From: Streptococcus suis S735
GTDB taxonomy: Bacteria > Bacillota > Bacilli > Lactobacillales > Streptococcaceae
DNA: 64,000 bases
Direction of reading: 5' to 3'
NCBI RefSeq assembly: GCF_000294495.1
Contig: NC_018526.1
Span: 1,916,888-1,980,887 of the forward strand
Positions 45,633 to 57,435 of this stretch are shown in pieces. How positions within the stretch are numbered: position 1 is the first letter of the stretch; every line of letters begins with the position of its first letter. Below the pieces are notes generated by a model that ran no database searches, was not told the DNA's origin, and saw nothing but the letters and a program-made list of their open reading frames with translations. The position numbers and the translations under genes were made by a program.

Positions 45633-46168
45633 TTAAATGTATCTTTAAACAAGAAGGACGCACCCTTGAAATAATCATAGCCAGAATATAGGGTGAAGAA
45701 AAGTGCAATATAGAGTGTTATTTGCCCCACGACGTTCCAGTGTAAGAGCAGGAAAATAACTGCAAACATCTGTGAAAATGTTTTGATTTTTCCTGGCATA
45801 GCCGCAGCTAGAACTGTTCCTCCATTTTCCACCAAGAGTAGACGAAGACCTGTCACTGCCAATTCACGACAAATAATAATTGCAACTACCCAAGCTGGAG
45901 CAAAGCCAAGCTCTACAAGCATGATAAATGCTGTCATCACCAAAATCTTATCTGCCATCGGATCCGCAAATTTTCCAAAGTTTGTTACAACCTGCCATTT
46001 ACGAGCCAAGTAGCCGTCTAGATAATCCGTAATACTAGCTAATGCAAAAATAAGTGCTGCTAAGACATGACTAATTGTTGAATTCCAAACGGTCAGTAAC
46101 AAGATAAAAATTGGAATTACCAAAATCCTACCTATCGTCAATGCATTGGGAATATTTTCTTTTTTCAT
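45629..46168 (-). CDS. pgsA: CDP-diacylglycerol-glycerol-3-phosphate 3-phosphatidyltransferase
   Basis: A 179-residue membrane enzyme with the CDP-alcohol phosphotransferase motif spread as DYLDGYLAR, eight residues, then GKFADPMADK. It makes phosphatidylglycerol phosphate, the first committed step to phosphatidylglycerol and cardiolipin. It starts nine bases after rodZ ends. Confidence 0.95.
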   Translation of the reverse strand: MKKENIPNALTIGRILVIPIFILLLTVWNSTISHVLAALIFALASITDYLDGYLARKWQVVTNFGKFADPMADKILVMTAFIMLVELGFAPAWVVAIIICRELAVTGLRLLLVENGGTVLAAAMPGKIKTFSQMFAVIFLLLHWNVVGQITLYIALFFTLYSGYDYFKGASFLFKDTFK

Positions 46169-46177
46169 ATAAAACCT

Positions 46178-47035
46178 TTATTGTTCAAAATTTATTGTAA
46201 TTGAGCCTGTATCTGCTGTCAGAGCTGATAGTTCTAGCTTTTGACCACCTACACTTACCTCAACCCCTTTAACAACACCAAGAATAAGTGTAGTAGAAGT
46301 CACTCCTTCTTCAATAGTAGTAGTTACTGTTGGATTATCAGGTGTTAGTGTAACGCCCCCCTCTAACAAGGTGTCAGAAAGGCTGATCCAACTCGTTGTA
46401 TTTTTTGCTGTTACAGTTACTTCTACTGGATAAGTCACTGTTTTAAGGGTCGCAACAATGTTAGAACCTGATCCTGAAATAGTCACATTTTCTGTAGCGG
46501 AACTACTTGAACTCGTTGAATTTGACTGCGCCTGCTCAGTAGAACTCGTCTCTGTGCCACTACTTGCTTCAGATACAGATTGCTCAACTATACTATATGA
46601 CGTTGTAGTAGGCGTAATAGATGCTCTATTTTTGAGCCTGCTATGAACAATATAAATCACAAAAATAATAATCAACCCCGTCGCAAGTAATAAGTAAATC
46701 AACGGAAGATAAGAGTTCTTTTTACGTTTACGAACCTTATAGCTTCTTTTCAATTCTGAAGAGCGTAGTTCTTCTTCTCCATCTTCATAATATTTCACTA
46801 AACTATTGGTCTCGTAAGCATCCAGTAGAACATCTGCATCTAATTCCAAAGCCTCAGCGTATGCTTTTAAAATAGACTGAACAACATCTGAGTTTGCAAT
46901 AAAATCAAAATCATTGTACTCAAGTGCCTGCAAATATTTAGCTTGGATTTTTGTTATCCGTTGCAAGTCAACAAATGTCCAACCCCGTCCTTCTCTGGCT
47001 GTTCTAAGTACTTCCCCTATACTCTTTTGTCTCAT
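46178..47035 (-). CDS. rodZ: RodZ-like helix-turn-helix membrane protein
   Basis: A 285-residue protein: N-terminal HTH (about 1-75, GEVLRTAREGRGWTFVDLQRIT), basic juxtamembrane stretch (VRKRKKNSYLP), one helix (about 110-130), a Ser/Thr-rich linker and a C-terminal beta-rich DUF4115 domain. RodZ-type proteins link cell-shape and wall machinery to the membrane. The position before pgsA is conserved in streptococci. Confidence 0.87.
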   Translation of the reverse strand: MRQKSIGEVLRTAREGRGWTFVDLQRITKIQAKYLQALEYNDFDFIANSDVVQSILKAYAEALELDADVLLDAYETNSLVKYYEDGEEELRSSELKRSYKVRKRKKNSYLPLIYLLLATGLIIIFVIYIVHSRLKNRASITPTTTSYSIVEQSVSEASSGTETSSTEQAQSNSTSSSSSATENVTISGSGSNIVATLKTVTYPVEVTVTAKNTTSWISLSDTLLEGGVTLTPDNPTVTTTIEEGVTSTTLILGVVKGVEVSVGGQKLELSALTADTGSITINFEQ

Positions 47036-47116
47036 AATACCCTCTCTCTATCGCTCATCATGTACAGTATACTATTCTAACAAAATTCCAAGGAAATTTC
47101 GACGGGTTGCGCCCAC

Positions 47117-48400
47117 TTATTTTGGAAAAATCGTGAAATCTGTCATATCACAGTGATCAATAAAGCGACGACCTGCCTCTCTGATGTCATCTAACTGAAG
47201 ACTTTGTATCATTTGAGGTATATCAAAAACATTTTCATATTCTGAATACTGAGAAACAAAGTGACTAGCTGTAAACTCAAGAGAATTTAAGCTACGAATA
47301 AAATCTCCATACATCTCGTTTTTCAACAATTGTAAATGATCCTCTGTCACATCTGCATCATCCTCAAATTTCCTAAGTGCTTTCATCAGTATACTAGAAA
47401 GCGTAATGGGTTCTTGAGTATCTCCCGAGATAATCAAATAGTGGTATTCAGGTGTAACCTCTAATTGGAACTGGAAAGAAGAATCAATTTTTCCCTGCTC
47501 GTATAACTGTTGATAGCGTTTTGAAGTCCAACCAAACAACATGGCAAATAAAAATTGTAAACTAAGCCGATATTTCTGAATAGTCTCCTTATCAACCTCG
47601 TCATTTCCCCGTAAACCAACAGCCAATTTTGGGGTAGATACTTCAAATTGTTCTGAGAGATGTTCCTGTATCGGCAACTTTTGGATACCTGCCAATTCAA
47701 ACGACTGAGCTGGATTATCCATCTGAGCTACTTGATAACTTGAAATTTGTTTCCAAACTGCCTCTAAATCAAAATTACCAATAACGAATAAATTCATGTT
47801 ACTTGGATGATAAAACACATCAAAATTCTCATGTAAATCATCCGCAGTAATTGCAGCAATTGATTCAACTGTCCCTGCTATATCATAGGCCAAAGGACTT
47901 TCTGGATAAAGCGATGATAGAATTCCCGTAAACAAGCGATAATCTGCATCATCTTGATACATCTCGATTTCTTGTTCAATAATCCCCTGTTCTCTTTCTA
48001 CATTGTCTTCTGTAAAATACGGTTCTCGAACAAAAGATTGTAAAAGTGATAGAGACTCCAATACTTTCTGAGTCGTTGAAAATAAGTAACTAGTCTGTCT
48101 AAAACTGGTATAAGCATTTGCGCTTGCTCCCAATTTAGCAAACTCATTCATAATATCCTCTTCATTCTCAGTTTCAAACAGCTTATGTTCTAAAAAATGT
48201 GCAATCCCTGCAGGATAAACAACACTATTACCATTAGCCAATGTAAATCGAGTATGAATACCCCCAAAATTTGTCGTTAGAATTCCATATGTCTCATGGA
48301 AATCTACTTTAGGAAGCAAAATAACTGTCAACCCATTGTCAACTTTCCCATAAAAGACAGATTCTTTCATGTAAGGATACTTCTTCTCAACTAACTTCAT
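47117..48400 (-). CDS. ymfH: M16 peptidase family protein, YmfH type
   Basis: A 427-residue M16 protein that keeps the inverted zinc motif HFLEHKLF. In B. subtilis and relatives the YmfF/YmfH pair is associated with modification of elongation factor P (5-aminopentanol), by recent naming. It overlaps ymfF by four bases (ATGA), which suggests a heterodimer made in equal amounts. Whether this strain modifies EF-P cannot be judged here. Confidence 0.88.
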   Translation of the reverse strand: MKLVEKKYPYMKESVFYGKVDNGLTVILLPKVDFHETYGILTTNFGGIHTRFTLANGNSVVYPAGIAHFLEHKLFETENEEDIMNEFAKLGASANAYTSFRQTSYLFSTTQKVLESLSLLQSFVREPYFTEDNVEREQGIIEQEIEMYQDDADYRLFTGILSSLYPESPLAYDIAGTVESIAAITADDLHENFDVFYHPSNMNLFVIGNFDLEAVWKQISSYQVAQMDNPAQSFELAGIQKLPIQEHLSEQFEVSTPKLAVGLRGNDEVDKETIQKYRLSLQFLFAMLFGWTSKRYQQLYEQGKIDSSFQFQLEVTPEYHYLIISGDTQEPITLSSILMKALRKFEDDADVTEDHLQLLKNEMYGDFIRSLNSLEFTASHFVSQYSEYENVFDIPQMIQSLQLDDIREAGRRFIDHCDMTDFTIFPK

Positions 48401-49650
48401 TCTTCTGTCCCCTCCATAAAGTAAACAGCCTGTAAATTAATCATCTGTCCTACTTGAATGACATCGTCTATTGATACCGATTTGATAGCCTCAATCCAAT
48501 CTAACCAACTTAAATTTCTATTTCCTAAGGTAACTTGATTATATACTTGTTCTATCAAATTATTCTGCCTATCTTGAGCCAAGGTTGCTGAATGAATCAA
48601 CATGTTTTTTGTCAACTCTAATTCTTCTTCTGTAAACTTACCACATTTTAAATCAAGTAGTTGTTTACTAATTAACTTCATTACCCTGAGTCTATTTTCA
48701 CGGCTAATTCCAGCATAGACCTTTAGCATTCCTGAAAAAATAGAGACCTGACTACCAATTGTATAGGCCAAACTTTCTTTCTCACGAACATTCATAAATA
48801 ACTTCGAATGGGAGAAAGCACCCAGTAGACCATTAAATACCATCAAAGCCGGATAGTTTACATCGTTGTAAACCACCTGTAAATGATATGCCAATTCCAA
48901 AATGGACTGCCTTGCCTGTTTACGCTCGATTTTTTCTTGCGTGATATTTGAGTATTCCTGATGATATTCTAACTCTAATTTTGGATTTCTATAAGTAAAA
49001 CCAAAATCTTCAAGTTTTCTTTTTACTTGTTCTCTGTCAACCTTCCCTAAGACAAATATATCAATTTTATCCATACGCAACATATTCCGATAAATCTGAA
49101 AGGTTGATTCTGCTGTTTCTTTTTCAACCAAATCAAGCCTACCGACGCGTGGAATTTGAAGAGAGGGATCTTTATAAAAAAGCTTACTCATTTCAACATC
49201 TACATGATAAAAATTATCTTCTATCTCTGACTGAAGAAAATTGATTAAATTCGTTTTTTCAACCTCGAAAATCTGGCTATCAAATCCTCGCCCCTTTTTC
49301 AGTGGTCTAAATATACATGTGTATAAAAAATCAAGAATCTCCACTGTAATATCCTCATTTTCTGGTAAGTGACGAGGACTGACATATGAAATTGTCACAT
49401 CTACACAGTGCACCCTACCACGTTTCGAAACTGAGGTCGAGAACTGAGCACCATACAATTCTGCCAATCTTCTCCGAACAGCCTGAGCAGTCTGAAATTC
49501 TTGGTTACCCATTTCAAAAATATTTGCAACTAACACACGACCAGCAACTGTAGCCTCACTCATTTCAGCTGCAAAGCGAATACGTATACGATTTGTCGTA
49601 AACTGATCTGTATCAATAAAATGAAGATCTACTCCCTCTTGTAATTTCAT
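48397..49650 (-). CDS. ymfF: M16 peptidase-like protein, YmfF type
   Basis: A 417-residue M16-like protein. The zinc motif HxxEH is absent from the N-terminal region (ANIFEMGNQEF occupies the equivalent place), so it is likely the non-catalytic partner of YmfH. It is the first gene of the operon running to ecfT, from an extended -10 at 49681-49689 on the minus strand. Confidence 0.87.
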   Translation of the reverse strand: MKLQEGVDLHFIDTDQFTTNRIRIRFAAEMSEATVAGRVLVANIFEMGNQEFQTAQAVRRRLAELYGAQFSTSVSKRGRVHCVDVTISYVSPRHLPENEDITVEILDFLYTCIFRPLKKGRGFDSQIFEVEKTNLINFLQSEIEDNFYHVDVEMSKLFYKDPSLQIPRVGRLDLVEKETAESTFQIYRNMLRMDKIDIFVLGKVDREQVKRKLEDFGFTYRNPKLELEYHQEYSNITQEKIERKQARQSILELAYHLQVVYNDVNYPALMVFNGLLGAFSHSKLFMNVREKESLAYTIGSQVSIFSGMLKVYAGISRENRLRVMKLISKQLLDLKCGKFTEEELELTKNMLIHSATLAQDRQNNLIEQVYNQVTLGNRNLSWLDWIEAIKSVSIDDVIQVGQMINLQAVYFMEGTEE

Positions 49651-49680
49651 CGTCTTCCTCTTTCAAACATTGTACCTTCC

Positions 49681-49703
49681 ATTATACCATTTTGTGATAT
49701 AAT
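49681..49703. promoter_or_regulatory. Back-to-back extended -10 promoters (ymfF leftward, yaaA-recF rightward)
   Basis: Minus strand TGGTATAAT at 49681-49689 and plus strand TGATATAAT at 49695-49703, only five bases apart. Confidence 0.6.
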
Positions 49704-49723
49704 ATTCTGTAACGAGGTGACTT

Positions 49724-50108
49724 ATGGAATTTAAATTATTTGATGACTACATCACATTACAAGCATTGTTAAAAACGACTGGTATTCTCCATTCAGGAGG
49801 TGCCATTAAAGGTTTCTTAGAAGAAAATACCATTCTTTTCAATGGAGAGGATGAAAAAAGACGCGGTAAAAAAAATCCGTGTCGGAGATGTTATCACACT
49901 CCCAGACCACAACACCAGCATCACAATCGTCGCTCCTAGTGCAGAGGAAATCAAACAGCACCAAGAGGATCAAGCTGAAAAAGAACGTGTGGCTGCAATC
50001 GTTAAAAAGTTAAATCAAGAAAATAAAAATAATAAGAAACAGGTAAAAACTCCTAAAAAAGCAACTAAAAAGACTGAAAGAAAACCTGTTCGTTTCCCTG
50101 GTATGTAG
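49724..50108 (+). pseudogene. yaaA: S4-domain protein YaaA, frameshifted at an A8 run
   Basis: The first frame starts at 49724 (MEFKLFDDYITLQALLK) and gives the S4-like RNA-binding domain up to EDEKRRGKK. The second frame continues with IRVGDVITLPDHNTSITIVA and ends at 50108. Joining them needs seven rather than eight A residues at 49868-49875. The combined protein of about 127 residues matches the YaaA/RlbA protein that precedes recF in most Firmicutes, with a Lys-rich tail. It could be a true mutation, a sequencing slip, or tolerated by slippage. A restart ATG at 49842 exists. Confidence 0.8.
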
Positions 50109-50110
50109 AC

Positions 50111-51205
50111 ATGTGGCTAGAACGATTAGAGTTACAACATTTTCGCAATTACAACCAATTAGATATTGAGTTCCACAAAGGGCTCAATGTCTTTTTAGGC
50201 GAAAACGCCCAAGGAAAAACCAATATTCTAGAATCTATCTATGTTTTAGCCTTAACACGAAGTCATCGAACACGGACAGATAAGGACCTACTACAGTTTC
50301 AAGAAAAGGAATTATCTATTTCTGGTTTACTCCATCGCACAAGCGGTAAAGTTCCCCTTGACATTCACTTGACAGACAAGGGACGAGTGACCAAGGTCAA
50401 CCATCTCAAACAAGCCAAGCTTTCCAACTATATCGGCCACATGAATGTTGTTCTCTTCGCCCCTGAAGATTTACAGCTGATAAAAGGTGCGCCTGCTTTG
50501 AGAAGAAAGTTCATCGATGTCGAGCTCGGGCAAATCAAGCCACTCTATCTCTCTGACCTATCGAATTATAACCACGTTTTAAAACAAAGAAATACTTACC
50601 TCAAATCTACAGATAAGATTGATGAGAACTTCCTATCTGTGTTAGATCAGCAACTTGCTGAATATGGTAGTCGTGTTATCCAACATCGTATTGACTTTCT
50701 AAAGAAATTAGAGGAATTCGGAAATAGAAAAGTTCAAGAAATATCTGGCAATCGGGAAGAATTGACAATCGAATACCAGACCTCAATCGAATTGACAGAT
50801 GATGTCAATTTAATTGACAAATTCTTGACGGAACTAGAAAAGTCTCGTAAACGTGATTTATTTAAGAAAAATACAGGAGTTGGACCACATCGAGATGATG
50901 TAGCTTTCTTTATAAATGGAATGAATGCCCATTATGCTAGCCAAGGTCAGCACCGCAGTCTCGTTCTGTCACTCAAACTAGCTGAAATTGAGCTGATGAA
51001 AGAAGTCACACGAGAGTACCCAATTCTACTCTTAGATGATGTTATGAGTGAGCTGGATAATAATCGTCAAATCAAACTATTAGAAACTATTACAGATACG
51101 ATTCAAACATTTATTACAACGACATCTTTAGACCATTTACATAAGCTACCTGATAGTTTAAAAATCTTCCATATTGAGTCTGGTAAGGTTACTGAGTCAG
51201 AATAA
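50111..51205 (+). CDS. recF: DNA replication and repair protein RecF
   Basis: A 364-residue SMC-like ATPase. Walker A is [13 protein letters not shown], signature is [17 protein letters not shown] and Walker B is [12 protein letters not shown]. It loads RecA at gaps together with RecO and RecR. It starts two bases after yaaA ends. The ribosome site is weak, so translation may depend on coupling to yaaA, which here is frameshifted; the second yaaA frame does still reach the recF start. Confidence 0.95.
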   Translation: MWLERLELQHFRNYNQLDIEFHKGLNVFLGENAQGKTNILESIYVLALTRSHRTRTDKDLLQFQEKELSISGLLHRTSGKVPLDIHLTDKGRVTKVNHLKQAKLSNYIGHMNVVLFAPEDLQLIKGAPALRRKFIDVELGQIKPLYLSDLSNYNHVLKQRNTYLKSTDKIDENFLSVLDQQLAEYGSRVIQHRIDFLKKLEEFGNRKVQEISGNREELTIEYQTSIELTDDVNLIDKFLTELEKSRKRDLFKKNTGVGPHRDDVAFFINGMNAHYASQGQHRSLVLSLKLAEIELMKEVTREYPILLLDDVMSELDNNRQIKLLETITDTIQTFITTTSLDHLHKLPDSLKIFHIESGKVTESE

Positions 51206-51245
51206 GATTGTTTACACTATCGTCAATAAAGTTTACAAAAAAGTA

Positions 51246-51267
51246 AAGACCCTGTCAAGAGGGTCTT
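51246..51267 (+). terminator. Hairpin 1 after recF
   Basis: AAGACCCT / AGGGTCTT stem; only a weak T tract. A near-identical copy lies exactly 200 bp downstream (51446-51467). Confidence 0.5.
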
Positions 51268-51334
51268 GCAGAACGTAGACAAACTCCTAAAAATATAAAA
51301 AATTGAAGAAGTTTGCGAAAGATAGCAAGTTATT

Positions 51335-51380
51335 AAACTCTTAGAAATATTGATATTTCGGCGTTTCTGAGAGTTTTTTT
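51335..51380 (+). terminator. Terminator of yaaA-recF
   Basis: AAACTCTTAGAAA / TTTCTGAGAGTTT stem followed by a run of T. Confidence 0.78.
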
Positions 51381-51391
51381 ATTTTCAATAT

Positions 51392-51443
51392 AAAGAAAAA
51401 AAGATTGAAGAAAATTGTCCAAAATGGACTTTTTCTTCAATCT
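51392..51443 (-). terminator. Terminator of guaB
   Basis: A long hairpin, AGATTGAAGAAAA paired with TTTTCTTCAATCT and GTCC with GGAC, followed on the minus strand by TTTTTTTC. Confidence 0.8.
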
Positions 51444-51445
51444 GA

Positions 51446-51467
51446 AAGACCCTGCCAAGAGGGTCTT
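51446..51467. terminator. Hairpin 2 near guaB stop
   Basis: AAGACCCT / AGGGTCTT stem with TGTTTTTG on the plus side, ten bases past the guaB stop. Confidence 0.5.
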
Positions 51468-51476
51468 GTTTTTGTT

Positions 51477-52973
<1,497 letters not shown>

Positions 52974-53013
52974 TTATTTAATATGTAGCATGATTGCTAT
53001 TTGTATTTTAATT

Positions 53014-53041
53014 ATGATAACATTTTGAAATCATTTGTCAA
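53014..53041 (-). promoter_or_regulatory. guaB promoter
   Basis: On the minus strand TTGACA, 16-bp spacer ending in TGT, TATCAT. Confidence 0.7.
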
Positions 53042-53189
53042 TCATTATTCGCTTTAATATCATCATTCCTAAAAATTCAGAAAATTCTATTCAGTCTTAT
53101 ACATAAAATTCGAACGTTTGTTTTTTGCTACGTCGTAAAACAAATGAAAAAAACAACATTTTCTCAACATTGCTCTTTCATTGTTAACC

Positions 53190-54457
<1,268 letters not shown>

Positions 54458-54463
54458 ATTCCT

Positions 54464-54492
54464 ATTATAACCGCAAAAAATTAGAAAGTCAA
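54464..54492 (-). promoter_or_regulatory. trpS promoter
   Basis: On the minus strand TTGACT, 17-bp spacer, TATAAT. Confidence 0.82.
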
Positions 54493-54504
54493 GCTGACAA
54501 AGCC

Positions 54505-54533
54505 TTGACGATACTGTCTAAATTAGGGATAAT
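54505..54533 (+). promoter_or_regulatory. Promoter of the second YitT gene
   Basis: TTGACG, 17-bp spacer, GATAAT; divergent from the trpS promoter. Confidence 0.65.
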
Positions 54534-54569
54534 AGAAATTGCTTTTATAACACTAACCAAGGAGAATAT

Positions 54570-55442
54570 ATGAAAGAACGTATAAAGGACTTTATCTCTG
54601 TCACACTCGGATCAGTTGTCATGGCCATTGGATTTAACAGTTTTTTTCTAGAGAATAATATCGTATCTGGTGGTGTCGGAGGTTTAGCAATCGCACTCAA
54701 TGCTCTTCTGAGGTGGAGTCCGTCTGATTTTGTCCTCTACTGTAACATCCCTTTATTAATCATCTGTTGGTTTTTCTTAGGAAAATCTGTATTTATCAAA
54801 ACTGTCTATGGTGCTATCATCTATCCTCTTTGCATCAAGTTGACAGCAGGTTTACCCAACTTGACAGAAAATCCTCTCCTAGCTGCTATTTTCGGTGGAA
54901 TTATCCTAGGTTTTGGACTTGGGCTTGTCTTCCTTGGAAATTCTTCTACTGGTGGAACAGGTATTCTTATTCAATTTATTCACAAGTACACCCCTTTATC
55001 ATTAGGTCTGACAATGGCTATTATTGATGGTATTATCGTTGGTCTTGGATTTGTTGCCTTCGATACTGATACTGTTATGTACTCGATTATTGCCCTAATG
55101 ACCATTACTTATATTGTCAACCGCATGATGTCTGGTACCCAATCTTCTCGAAATGTCATGATTATTTCTCAAAAATCAGAAGAAATTAAAGACTATATTA
55201 CTAAAGTTGCTGATCGCGGTGTGACAGAACTTCCAATTATCGGTGGCTTTACAGGAGTTGACAAGCGCATGTTGATGACTACCATCTCTATTCCAGAAAT
55301 GCAGAAACTTGAGACAGCGGTATTAGAAATTGATGAAACTGCCTTTATGGTTGTTATGCCTGCGAGTCAGGTGCGTGGACGTGGCTTCAGTCTTCAAAAA
55401 GACCATAAACATTATGATGAAGATATTTTGATTCCAATGTAA
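54570..55442 (+). CDS. YitT-family membrane protein (second paralogue)
   Basis: A 290-residue protein with about five helices containing NNIVSGGVGGLAIAL and GNSSTGGTGILIQ, then a C-terminal DUF2179 domain (about 205-285). CAAGGAG precedes ATG. It shares the family with the protein at 12418-13350 but is clearly diverged from it. Function of the family is unknown. The ABC-F gene follows from its own promoter. Confidence 0.87.
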   Translation: MKERIKDFISVTLGSVVMAIGFNSFFLENNIVSGGVGGLAIALNALLRWSPSDFVLYCNIPLLIICWFFLGKSVFIKTVYGAIIYPLCIKLTAGLPNLTENPLLAAIFGGIILGFGLGLVFLGNSSTGGTGILIQFIHKYTPLSLGLTMAIIDGIIVGLGFVAFDTDTVMYSIIALMTITYIVNRMMSGTQSSRNVMIISQKSEEIKDYITKVADRGVTELPIIGGFTGVDKRMLMTTISIPEMQKLETAVLEIDETAFMVVMPASQVRGRGFSLQKDHKHYDEDILIPM

Positions 55443-55446
55443 TTCA

Positions 55447-55475
55447 TTGAAAATTCAAGTTCTTTCTAGTACAAT
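55447..55475 (+). promoter_or_regulatory. Promoter of the ABC-F gene
   Basis: TTGAAA, 17-bp spacer, TACAAT, starting five bases after the YitT stop. Confidence 0.72.
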
Positions 55476-55506
55476 AAAACTAATAGACAGAAATAGAGGA
55501 GAAACT

Positions 55507-57129
55507 ATGCTTACAGTATCAGACGTGTCGCTTCGCTTTAGCGATCGCAAATTATTTGACGATGTCAATATCAAATTTACAGCAGGAAATACCTACGGTT
55601 TGATTGGTGCAAACGGGGCCGGTAAATCTACATTTTTGAAAATTCTTGCTGGTGACATCGAGCCATCAACAGGTCATATTTCACTTGGACCAGACGAACG
55701 CCTTTCTGTACTACGTCAGAACCATTTCGACTATGAAGACGAACGCGTCATTGACGTAGTTATCATGGGGAATGAGCAACTTTACAGCATCATGAAAGAA
55801 AAAGATGCTATTTACATGAAGGAAGATTTTTCTGATGAAGATGGTGTTCGTGCTGCTGAATTAGAAGGTGAGTTTGCTGAACTTGGTGGCTGGGAAGCTG
55901 AAAGTGAAGCTTCTCAATTGCTCCAAAACCTCAACATTTCAGAAGACCTCCACTACCAAAACATGAGCGAATTGACCAACGGTGAGAAGGTTAAGGTCCT
56001 CTTGGCTAAGGCACTTTTTGGTAAACCAGATGTTCTTCTTTTGGACGAGCCAACCAACGGTCTGGACATCCAATCTATCAACTGGCTCGAAGATTTCTTG
56101 ATTGACTTTGAAAATACGGTTATCGTCGTGTCACACGACCGCCACTTCTTAAACAAAGTATGTACCCATATGGCCGACCTTGACTTCGGTAAAATCAAGA
56201 TTTTCGTTGGTAACTATGACTTCTGGAAACAATCTAGCGAACTAGCAGCTAAACTACAAGCTGACCGTAATGCAAAAGCAGAAGAAAAAATCAAAGAACT
56301 ACAAGAATTCGTTGCCCGTTTCTCTGCTAATGCTTCTAAGTCTAAGCAAGCTACTTCACGTAAGAAAATGTTGGACAAAATCGAGTTGGAAGAAATCATT
56401 CCTTCTAGCCGTAAGTATCCATTTATCAACTTCAAATCAGAACGTGAAATCGGTAATGACCTCTTAACAGTTGAAAACTTGAAAGTTGTTATTGATGGTG
56501 AAACGATTCTTGACAATATCAGCTTTATCCTGCGCCCAGGTGACAAGACTGCTCTTATTGGTCAAAACGACATCCAAACAACTGCTCTCATTCGTGCTCT
56601 TATGGGCGATATTGAATATGAAGGTACTGTCAAGTGGGGTGTCACTACTAGTCAATCCTACTTACCAAAAGACAATACTCGTGACTTTGATACAAACGAA
56701 TCTATCCTTGATTGGCTCCGTCAATTTGCCAGCAAGGAAGAAGATGACAATACCTTCTTGCGCGGTTTCTTGGGACGTATGCTCTTCTCGGGTGATGAGG
56801 TTAACAAACCTGTAAACGTCTTGTCAGGGGGCGAAAAAGTGCGCGTGATGTTGTCAAAACTCATGCTCCTCAAGTCAAATGTCTTGGTCTTAGATGATCC
56901 AACCAACCACTTGGACTTGGAATCAATTTCCAGTCTGAACGATGGTTTGAAAGCTTTTAAAGAGTCCATCATCTTTGCCAGCCATGACCACGAATTTATT
57001 CAAACTTTAGCAAACCATATCATCGTCATTTCTAAAAACGGTGTTATCGACCGAATCGACGAAACTTATGATGAATTCTTGGAAAATGCTGAAGTACAAG
57101 CAAAAGTACAAGAACTTTGGAAAGCATAA
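55507..57129 (+). CDS. ABC-F family ATPase (YbiT/YkpA-like) with altered second nucleotide site
   Basis: The start at 55507 (MLTVSDVSLRF) follows AGAGGAG; the frame extends upstream through the promoter. The 540-residue soluble protein has two ATPase domains. Domain 1 has Walker A GANGAGKST, signature LTNGEKVKV and Walker B LLLDEPTNGLD. Domain 2 has LSGGEK and NHLD, but Walker A reads GQNDIQTTA, lacking the Gly-Lys pair, and the catalytic Glu is replaced in VLDDPTNHLD. ABC-F proteins act on the ribosome. Whether domain 2 binds ATP is doubtful from sequence. Confidence 0.9.
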   Translation: MLTVSDVSLRFSDRKLFDDVNIKFTAGNTYGLIGANGAGKSTFLKILAGDIEPSTGHISLGPDERLSVLRQNHFDYEDERVIDVVIMGNEQLYSIMKEKDAIYMKEDFSDEDGVRAAELEGEFAELGGWEAESEASQLLQNLNISEDLHYQNMSELTNGEKVKVLLAKALFGKPDVLLLDEPTNGLDIQSINWLEDFLIDFENTVIVVSHDRHFLNKVCTHMADLDFGKIKIFVGNYDFWKQSSELAAKLQADRNAKAEEKIKELQEFVARFSANASKSKQATSRKKMLDKIELEEIIPSSRKYPFINFKSEREIGNDLLTVENLKVVIDGETILDNISFILRPGDKTALIGQNDIQTTALIRALMGDIEYEGTVKWGVTTSQSYLPKDNTRDFDTNESILDWLRQFASKEEDDNTFLRGFLGRMLFSGDEVNKPVNVLSGGEKVRVMLSKLMLLKSNVLVLDDPTNHLDLESISSLNDGLKAFKESIIFASHDHEFIQTLANHIIVISKNGVIDRIDETYDEFLENAEVQAKVQELWKA

Positions 57130-57135
57130 TAAAAA

Positions 57136-57160
57136 GAGGCTGGGACTTTTGCCCAGCCTC
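57136..57160 (+). terminator. Terminator-like hairpin after the ABC-F gene
   Basis: GAGGCTGGG / CCCAGCCTC stem, nine G/C-rich pairs; T tract interrupted (TCTTCTC). Confidence 0.65.
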
Positions 57161-57168
57161 TCTTCTCA

Positions 57169-57388
57169 GAGTTCGTGTCAACATCTCAGCGCAGTGGTTG
57201 ATTGCCAGATTTGTTCGTGTTTCACACTCCAAATCTGGCCATTACGACTGTTGCGAACAAAGTTCGCCTTATCTCCAACCTCAAACTGTCTCCCAGACAG
57301 TTTGAGCTGTGCGGGGGTGGGAGTGAAACAGTCTGGGAATAGACTGTTTCAGCTCAACAACTAGAAATAAAGACTTGTTGACGAACTC
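57169..57388. repeat. 220-bp element with inverted ends between the ABC-F gene and yfhO
   Basis: The ends are GAGTTCGTGTCAACA and TGTTGACGAACTC, inverted. It has internal hairpins (AAACTGTCT / AGACAGTTT; GAAACAGTCT / AGACTGTTTC). It shares a 21-nt stretch (20 identical) with the BOX-like element at 20276-20296. No coding sequence is supported; with the preceding hairpin it fills the 57130-57435 gap. Confidence 0.6.
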
Positions 57389-57435
57389 TTTTTTGACCGG
57401 TCAAGTTCTTTCCCACTTCCTTTTCTTTTAAATCT

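Noticed and set aside
53105..53125. PurBox-like TTCGAACGTTTG upstream of guaB
   Set aside because: A single imperfect copy with mismatches in the core, about 150 bp upstream of the start; functional PurR sites normally occur in pairs.
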